This document shows, piece after piece, positions 6,317 to 10,658 of a stretch of DNA of 10,658 nucleotides (positions are counted from its first letter, which is position 1; every line of letters starts with the position of its first letter). The stretch is taken from the NCBI GenBank assembly GCA_026991215.1, contig JALXBY010000348.1, positions 1 to 10,658 of the forward strand, written 5' to 3'. The position numbers and the translations under genes are program-made. This DNA comes from Anaerolineales bacterium (GTDB taxonomy: Bacteria; Chloroflexota; Anaerolineae; Anaerolineales; DRMV01). The notes under the pieces are model-generated. The model was not told the origin of the DNA and made no database searches. It worked only from the letters and a program-made list of their open reading frames with translations.

Positions 6317-6964
6317 ATGGCCCCAGACGCCGGTTTTCAACGGCCCGTTTACCTGGCCGTCGAAGGGGTGATTGGCGTGGGCAAAACGTCCCTGACCCAG
6401 CGCCTGGCCCGCCACATGCAGTGGCACGCCCTGTACGAACCCGTCACCGAAAACCCCTTCCTGGCCCGCTTCTACCAGGACCCGGAACGCTACGCCTTCC
6501 CTACCCAGATTTTCTTCTTAGTCACCCGCTACCGGCAGCTGGCCCGCCAGGTGCAGCCCCTGCTGCAACAGGGCCGCTCCGTGGTGGCCGACTACGCCCT
6601 GCTCAAGGACCCGATTTTCGCCCGCCTCAACCTGCAGGGGGATGAATGGGACGTGTACTGGGACCTGTATACCGCGCTGGCCGAACGACTCCCCCAACCG
6701 GACCTCATCATCTACCTGCGGGCGCCCCTATCGCAAATCCTGGACCACATCGCCCGCCGGGGCCGGGATTTCGAGCGCAACATCGACCCCAACTACCTGG
6801 CCCGCCTCGCGCAGGAGTACGACCGCATCCTCAACCCGGCCCACCGGGACGACGTGCTGCTCCTGGATACGACCGGCCTGGACTTCGTGCACCGGGAGCA
6901 GGACCTGCACCACCTCATCCAGGCCATTCAGGAGGCCCTGCGCCGTCGCTTGTTGTGGGTGTGA
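6317..6964 (+). CDS. Deoxynucleoside kinase (dNK family)
   Basis: This 215-residue enzyme should phosphorylate a deoxynucleoside to its 5'-monophosphate with ATP, as part of nucleotide salvage in the cytosol. The P-loop is GVIGVGKTS (17-25). YEPVTENPFLARFY (40-53) carries E41, the likely catalytic base position of the dCK/dGK-like family. VVADYALLKDPIFA (89-102) corresponds to the SDY-type motif of the bacterial subgroup whose members lack the classic ERS triplet. RRGRDFE (147-153) is the arginine-rich lid that closes over the phosphates. The length is normal for the family. GGAGG sits 6 bases before the ATG; the frame is open far upstream, but that stretch is antisense to the ATPase genes. 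Base preference (dA/dG or dC/dT) cannot be decided from sequence here. It is transcribed alone, divergent from the ArsA-like operon. Confidence 0.93.
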   Translation: MAPDAGFQRPVYLAVEGVIGVGKTSLTQRLARHMQWHALYEPVTENPFLARFYQDPERYAFPTQIFFLVTRYRQLARQVQPLLQQGRSVVADYALLKDPIFARLNLQGDEWDVYWDLYTALAERLPQPDLIIYLRAPLSQILDHIARRGRDFERNIDPNYLARLAQEYDRILNPAHRDDVLLLDTTGLDFVHREQDLHHLIQAIQEALRRRLLWV

Positions 6965-6981
6965 AAACGGGCCGCCGGCCC
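6964..6981 (-). terminator. Short hairpin with T4 after the EamA gene
   Basis: GGGCC (6969-6973) pairs with GGCCC (6977-6981) over a GCC loop. On the minus strand the stem comes 1 base after the EamA-family stop and is followed by GTTTTC. The stem has only 5 bp but is all G-C. It overlaps the last base of the kinase stop codon. It may be a weak terminator for the minus-strand cluster; nothing comparable is seen for the kinase on the plus strand. Confidence 0.35.
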
Positions 6982-6982
6982 C

Positions 6983-7906
6983 TCACGCCCCTTCTTCGGT
7001 CAGGGCCCTGGGCGTGGCCCGCAGCAGAATGTACAGCCCCACCAGCACCACGCCGCCGCCAACCAAGGTCAGGGCCGCGGGGATTTCGCCCAGGAACACA
7101 GCGGCCAGCAGACTGGCCCCCACGGGTTCCCCCAACAGGGTCGCGGCCACGGTGGTGGCCGGCAGGCGCCGCACCGCCCAGTTGAACGAAGAATGGCCCA
7201 CCAACTGGGGAATCAGGGCCAGCAGGAGGAGCCACCCATAGGCCTGCAGGGAAAACCCCGTCACCGGGAGCCGCCAGAGCAACACCACGACCCAGGTGAC
7301 GAGCGCGGCCGCGGTGTACACCGTGAAGATGTACGCGGTGAAGGGCAGCCGCCTACGCACATGCCGGCCGATGAGCAAATACCCGGCCGCGGCCCAGGCC
7401 CCGGCCAGGGCCAGCCCATCCCCAACCCAGGTCATGGGGATGCCGGCCAGGGACCCCGCCTGCCGACCTGCGGGCGGGGCCTGTTGTGCATCCCCCACGG
7501 CCATGAGCACGCCGCCCAGGAAGGCCAGGGCCAGGCCCAGGGTCATGCCGCGTGTGGGCGGCTCCCGCAGCCACAGCGCGGAGAACAGGGCCACCCACAG
7601 GGGCGTCGTGGTCACCAGGACCACCGAACTGGCCACCGTGGTGTATTGCAACGAAGTAATCCACAGCAGGAAGTGGGCGGCCAGGAAAAGCCCCGAAAGG
7701 CCCAGCCAGGCCCAGGTGCGCAGGTTCAGCCGGGCCTGCCGGGGCCGCTGTCGCCAGAACAGGGGGAAAAGGAGCAGGGAGGCCAGCCCCAACCTGTACG
7801 CGGCAATCACCGCGGAGGGCACTTCCACCTGGGCGAACCGGATGAACAACGCCGCGGTGGAGACGGCCAGCACGCCCACGAACATCACCACATAGGGGAG
7901 GGACAT
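6983..7906 (-). CDS. EamA/DMT-family transporter
   Basis: This 307-residue inner-membrane protein has two EamA repeats (about 5-137 and 165-297) and ten predicted membrane helices, the standard drug/metabolite transporter layout. Family marks include the Arg in helix 2 (AYRLG, 36-40) and the helix-4 stretch ending TTTPLWVALFSALWLRE (99-115). The second half has PATTVAATLLGEPVGA (249-264) followed by FLGE (271-274), the typical repeat of the Glu-Pro motif in helix 9. The start is supported by GGAGG 5 bases before the ATG. Related proteins export amino acids, metabolites or drugs, but the substrate cannot be predicted. It lies 74 bp downstream of acpS on the same strand. The gap has nested inverted repeats but no clear promoter, so it is probably the last gene of the cluster. 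Confidence 0.9.
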   Translation of the reverse strand: MSLPYVVMFVGVLAVSTAALFIRFAQVEVPSAVIAAYRLGLASLLLFPLFWRQRPRQARLNLRTWAWLGLSGLFLAAHFLLWITSLQYTTVASSVVLVTTTPLWVALFSALWLREPPTRGMTLGLALAFLGGVLMAVGDAQQAPPAGRQAGSLAGIPMTWVGDGLALAGAWAAAGYLLIGRHVRRRLPFTAYIFTVYTAAALVTWVVVLLWRLPVTGFSLQAYGWLLLLALIPQLVGHSSFNWAVRRLPATTVAATLLGEPVGASLLAAVFLGEIPAALTLVGGGVVLVGLYILLRATPRALTEEGA

Positions 7907-7924
7907 GTCACCCTCCGGCCTCAA

Positions 7925-7974
7925 GTTCGCACCAGCGGCTTTTGGGGAAGCAGAAAAGCAAGGCCCCCGCGAAC
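7925..7974 (-). repeat. Nested inverted repeats between acpS and the EamA gene
   Basis: The outer arms GTTCGC (7925-7930) and GCGAAC (7969-7974) enclose a second pair, GCTTTT (7938-7943) and AAAAGC (7954-7959), with a 10-base loop. No T-run follows on the minus strand, so it is not an obvious terminator. It would form a two-step hairpin in the mRNA between the acpS stop and the EamA ribosome binding site, and it might set the relative expression of the two genes. Both arms are short, so chance is possible. Confidence 0.35.
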
Positions 7975-7980
7975 GCGTCC

Positions 7981-8361
7981 TCAACCCTCGTTGGCAAGGC
8001 CCAGAGCCACGACCACGGCCACCGCGCAACAGGCTTCATGGCTCAGGCTGACCTGCCAGGTACGCCACCCCAGTTCACGGGCCAGGGCCGCGGCCCGGCC
8101 ATGGAGCAGCAACCGGGGGGCCTTGTGGGGGCCGTAGCGGATTTCCAGTTCCTGCCAGGCCACCGGGCCGATGCCGCAGCCCAGGGCTTTGGCCGCGGCT
8201 TCCTTGGCCGCGAAGCGGGCCGCCAGGGAAGCCGCTCGTCCCCCCGCTTCCTCCCGTTCCCCCGGCGTGAACACCCGGTTCAGAAAGCGCGCCCCATACC
8301 GGGCCAGCACCCGCTCGATGCGGGGGATCTCCACCACGTCAATGCCCAGGAAAATCTCCAT
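7981..8361 (-). CDS. acpS: Holo-[acyl-carrier-protein] synthase
   Basis: This 126-residue enzyme moves the 4'-phosphopantetheine arm from CoA to a serine of acyl carrier protein and so activates it for fatty-acid synthesis. The family blocks are all present. GIDVVEIPRIE (6-16) holds the Mg-binding D8. ARFAAKEAAAKALG (48-61) holds the Mg-binding E54 and the K58 region. VSLSHEACCAVAV lies near the C-terminus. The length is normal for trimeric group-I AcpS. The gene begins 23 bp after the acetyltransferase stop and shows no purine-rich binding site before its ATG, which suggests coupling to upstream translation or a leaderless-like start. The assigned ATG places the GIDVVEI block at the usual distance from the N-terminus. 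It contains three of the few cysteines in the window. Confidence 0.95.
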   Translation of the reverse strand: MEIFLGIDVVEIPRIERVLARYGARFLNRVFTPGEREEAGGRAASLAARFAAKEAAAKALGCGIGPVAWQELEIRYGPHKAPRLLLHGRAAALARELGWRTWQVSLSHEACCAVAVVVALGLANEG

Positions 8362-8384
8362 GGGGCGTTGGGGTATACGGAGGT

Positions 8385-9296
8385 TCAGAAGCCGGGCATC
8401 ACCGCGTTGGCCATAGGCTCGGCCATGACCGGCGCTTCTTGGGGTTCCCAGGGCTTCATCCAGACCCGGACCCGCTGCCCGGTATCCCGGAAGCCAAAAC
8501 TGCGGTAAAGGTGCAGGGCCGCGTGGTTGTCCTCCTGGGTGTTGAGGGTGACCCAGGGGTACCCCAACACCCACAGCCGATGCAGCATGACCCCCAGGAG
8601 CATCCGCCCGATGCCCTGGCCCTGCAGTTCCGGCAGCACCGCGAAACTGGGGATGTGCGCGCCACGCGAAGTAGCCATGGCCATGATGTACCCCACAATC
8701 CGGTCTTGATGCTCGGCCACCAGCGTGAGCAGGGCGCTTTGCAACACCTTGGGGAGCACCCGCTTGCCAATCTGCCAGGGCCGGGCAAAGGCCCGCTCGT
8801 TGACCCTGGCCAGGTCCGGCAGGTCCGCGGGCCGGGCCACCCGGATGTTCAGGTCCGCCCGACGGCTGGGCAGGGGCGGCATGGCCCGGCCCTCCCACAG
8901 CAACTGACGCAGCGTCAGCATGGGGTGCCAGCCCTGTTGTTGGAGATGGGTCTCGATCCAGGAATCCAGGCCCAGGGCGTAGACCCCCTGCACACGGCGC
9001 TCCGGGAAGGCTGCAGCGGCCCGCGCCCACAAAAGTTCCCAGGCCCGCGGCACCGCGACGCCCGAACGCACCGCGAAAAGGCGCAACCAGGCCACCCCCG
9101 GCACCTCGTGGGTGATGGCCAAGGCGGCATCGACCCTGGAGCCGCGCGTCAGCACCCACACATTGGCGTTGGGCACCCAGTGTTCGGGTGCTTCCCAGCC
9201 GGGGTAGTAATACACTGCGCTGCCCAGGTAGAGCAACTGCCGGATGGAAGCCAGGTCCTCGGCTTGGGCGCGGCGGGTCAGGTTTCGCAGGGTCAT
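8385..9296 (-). CDS. GNAT acetyltransferase with two GNAT-like halves
   Basis: This 303-residue protein has a clear C-terminal GNAT domain (about 150-285). It has an acetyl-CoA pyrophosphate loop QGQGIGRML (225-233) after the β4 strand SFAVLPEL, then NTQEDNHAALHLYRSFGF (252-269), with the conserved Asn257, Tyr264 and GF of RimI-like enzymes. The N-terminal half (1-140) looks like a degenerate second GNAT fold (RRAQAEDLASIRQLL at the start, LQQQGWHPMLTLRQLLW at its end) but has no readable Q/R-x-x-G-x-G/A loop, so it probably does not bind CoA. The target is unknown. The ATG overlaps the stop of the TPR gene (ATGA) and has GGAG 8 bases upstream, so the two are translationally coupled. acpS follows 23 bp later. 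Confidence 0.88.
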   Translation of the reverse strand: MTLRNLTRRAQAEDLASIRQLLYLGSAVYYYPGWEAPEHWVPNANVWVLTRGSRVDAALAITHEVPGVAWLRLFAVRSGVAVPRAWELLWARAAAAFPERRVQGVYALGLDSWIETHLQQQGWHPMLTLRQLLWEGRAMPPLPSRRADLNIRVARPADLPDLARVNERAFARPWQIGKRVLPKVLQSALLTLVAEHQDRIVGYIMAMATSRGAHIPSFAVLPELQGQGIGRMLLGVMLHRLWVLGYPWVTLNTQEDNHAALHLYRSFGFRDTGQRVRVWMKPWEPQEAPVMAEPMANAVMPGF

Positions 9297-9841
9297 GGCT
9301 GTGACTCCTCGAACAGGACAGGGGCCACGGGTCGCAGCGCGTACATCATCAGGCGTTCCAGCAGGTTGCGCGGGGCCAGGTAAACGGCCCGGGCCATCAT
9401 CCGCAGGGCCTGCACCCCATGCCCGCGGCGGAAGGCCAGCCGGGCCAGGCCCCGGTAGACGTCGGCCTTTTCCTCCGTCATGTTCGGGAACGCGCGCATC
9501 AAAGTCAGGGACCGGAGGTAAGCCTCCCGGGCCTCCCGCGTGCGGCCGGCCCGCTCCAGGGCCAGGCCCAGGTTACCCCAGGCCAGGGCCGCTTCCCTGG
9601 GGGCCTGCAGCGCCTCCAACTGTTGGGGCAGGGGGGAAAGCAGGGATAGGGCTTCGTCCACCTGGTTTAAAAACAACAGGGCCACGGCCCGATTGCCCTC
9701 CATGCGCAAGGCGGCGACCTCGTCGCCCTGGGCACGGTAGGCGGCCGCGGCCCGGGCAAAGGCCTCAGCAGCCTGCCTGAGTTCCCCCGCTTCCCAGGCC
9801 TGGCGTCCCTGCTTCTCCCAATGCGCGGGGTCGGTCTTCAT
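9293..9841 (-). CDS. TPR-repeat protein
   Basis: This 182-residue, mostly helical protein is built of about four tetratricopeptide-like repeats (roughly 8-39, 44-75, 85-118 and 123-156). The clearest is WGNLGLALERAGRTREAREA (88-107). TPR proteins are binding scaffolds, so no catalytic role is expected. It has no signal peptide, no membrane helix and no cysteine. Its start codon overlaps the stop of the upstream regulator gene (ATGA), with TGGAGA 8 bases before it. Its stop overlaps the start of the acetyltransferase gene in the same way. This tight coupling suggests that regulator, TPR protein and acetyltransferase are made together and may interact; that is inference. The partner is unknown. 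Confidence 0.87.
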   Translation of the reverse strand: MKTDPAHWEKQGRQAWEAGELRQAAEAFARAAAAYRAQGDEVAALRMEGNRAVALLFLNQVDEALSLLSPLPQQLEALQAPREAALAWGNLGLALERAGRTREAREAYLRSLTLMRAFPNMTEEKADVYRGLARLAFRRGHGVQALRMMARAVYLAPRNLLERLMMYALRPVAPVLFEESQP

Positions 9842-10521
9842 AGGGTAATCTCCAGAAGACCTTCGGCCACGGCGCGGAGTTGGTCCACCGAAAGGGTGCT
9901 CAACCGCTGGGCCACTTCCAGGTACGGCCGGTTCCGGGGAAGGGAGACGAATTCCTGCAAGTCCGGCGGGAGTTCCAGAAAGCCCCGGATGCGCCGCTGC
10001 TGTTCCAGCCATTCACCCAGGACGCCGGGGGCTTCCTTCCAGAGTTCGCTCATGCGCAGGCCCAACACCTCGGCCAGTTGCTCCAGTTCCGGAATGGGGA
10101 TGCCGACTTCACCCTTTTCGTAACGCCGGAGCCGGGAGACCGAAATCCCGGTGCGCTTCGCCACCTCCTTGAGGCTGAGGCCCTGCGCTTCCCGGGCCTC
10201 CCGCAGCCGTTCGGCGATGCGCTTGTTGTAGACGCGGAACAGTTCTTCCAGCGGGACCTCGTTGGCCGGGGCTTCGCGCTCGGTGTAGACCTCTTCTTCC
10301 CAGAAGTGTTCGATGGGCACCCGCAGCACGTAGGCCAGAACAGCCAGTTCGGGCAGGGTCGGGGCCTGCCGACCTTCTTCGTAGGCGCGAAGGCGGCTTG
10401 TGGTCAGGCCCACGGCTTCGGCACAGGCACGGAGGGTCTTTCCGGCGGCGAGCCGGGCATCCCGTAAAAGCACCCCCAGGCGCTTGCTACGAATCAGCCG
10501 CCGCAAGGAACGGGCATCCAT
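9838..10521 (-). CDS. Transcriptional regulator with two XRE-type HTH domains
   Basis: This 227-residue DNA-binding protein has two Cro/C1-type helix-turn-helix domains in tandem. The first spans about 15-75 (LAAGKTLRACAEAVGLTTSR, 24-43, then RLRAYEEGRQAPTLPEL). The second spans about 102-161 (AQGLSLKEVAKRTGISVSRL, 112-131, then RRYEKGEVGIPIPEL). Both keep the usual Glu/Lys-Gly turn after the recognition helix. Residues 165-227 form a third, all-helical, charged region with no recognised domain; it may dimerise the protein or bind a partner. The ATG has GGAGG 5 bases upstream. It is the first gene of the cluster and overlaps the TPR gene by ATGA. Two HTH units in one chain could read a two-part operator; a palindrome at its own promoter suggests autoregulation. 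Neither idea is proven. Confidence 0.92.
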   Translation of the reverse strand: MDARSLRRLIRSKRLGVLLRDARLAAGKTLRACAEAVGLTTSRLRAYEEGRQAPTLPELAVLAYVLRVPIEHFWEEEVYTEREAPANEVPLEELFRVYNKRIAERLREAREAQGLSLKEVAKRTGISVSRLRRYEKGEVGIPIPELEQLAEVLGLRMSELWKEAPGVLGEWLEQQRRIRGFLELPPDLQEFVSLPRNRPYLEVAQRLSTLSVDQLRAVAEGLLEITL

Positions 10522-10545
10522 ACGGACCTCCTTTTCGGGACCCCC

Positions 10546-10564
10546 ATTGTACCATGGGCCATGG
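10546..10564 (-). promoter_or_regulatory. Extended -10 promoter with overlapping palindrome upstream of the XRE gene
   Basis: On the minus strand TGG then TACAAT (10554 to 10546) forms an extended -10, about 25 bp before the ATG at 10521. No good -35 is present, which is usual for extended -10 promoters. CCATGG-G-CCATGG (10552-10564) is symmetric around one central base and covers the TG element. That is a plausible operator position for the regulator encoded just downstream. Confidence 0.5.
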
Positions 10565-10658
10565 GCGGGGCCTGTTGGCCACATATTTCCGAAACGCCTG
10601 GGGTGTGATGCCCTTCGGTGGCAAAGACTTTGGCCTTTTATGGCAGGCTGGGTAGGGG
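10565..10658. other. Non-coding right edge, no gene seen
   Basis: This stretch lies upstream of the double-XRE gene. It holds an imperfect dyad TGTTGGCCACA (10573-10583) with a TGGCCA core, which could be a second operator half. I see no further promoter and no convincing reading frame on either strand; any gene beyond the right edge is not represented. Confidence 0.4.

Noticed and set aside
1..10658. CRISPR array, insertion sequence or phage integration
   Set aside because: No regularly spaced direct repeats, no transposase or integrase reading frame and no terminal repeats with target duplications were seen.

Overview
This is a GC-rich bacterial window packed with eleven protein-coding genes. 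The gaps are short, and third codon positions are mostly G or C. The gene content suggests a Chloroflexota-like, possibly thermophilic bacterium: an amino-acid permease fused to two universal-stress domains, a membrane-anchored ClpP-fold protease of the SDH_sah type, paired ArsA-like ATPases, and almost no cysteine in the proteins. That assignment is an inference from gene families; there is no rRNA or other phylogenetic marker. I found no tRNA, rRNA, CRISPR array, insertion sequence or prophage gene.

Layout. Positions 1-245 are non-coding and hold a dyad near the left edge, a promoter candidate and an attenuator-like hairpin. They lead into a plus-strand APC permease-USP fusion (246-2624), which ends at a hairpin (2654-2682) shared with the minus-strand gene that converges on it. 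From 6190 down to 2743 the minus strand carries a 91-residue protein of unknown function, ArsA-like ATPase A, ArsA-like ATPase B and then, after a 130-bp gap with its own promoter candidate and an 11-bp perfect hairpin, the SDH_sah-type protease. A divergent promoter region (6191-6316) separates this set from a plus-strand deoxynucleoside kinase (6317-6964). The kinase converges on a second minus-strand cluster. Read from 10521 down to 6983, that cluster encodes a double-XRE regulator, a TPR protein, a two-domain GNAT acetyltransferase, holo-ACP synthase (AcpS) and an EamA-family transporter. The first three genes are joined by ATGA stop/start overlaps.

How the genes may work together. The small protein plus two ArsA-like ATPases is the most interesting unit. 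The ATPases are clear paralogues but have complementary changes in the nucleotide-binding switches. B has Asn where the Get3/ArsA catalytic Asp sits but keeps DTAPT. A keeps the Asp but has DLVPL followed by an intact GH. Neither protein has any cysteine, so metal-thiol chemistry as in arsenite pumps or Get3 zinc dimers is unlikely. An asymmetric heterodimer acting with the small hydrophobic protein is a testable idea. The second cluster looks like one regulated transcription unit with AcpS (activation of acyl carrier protein) as its housekeeping member. The roles of its regulator, TPR and GNAT proteins are not evident from sequence alone.
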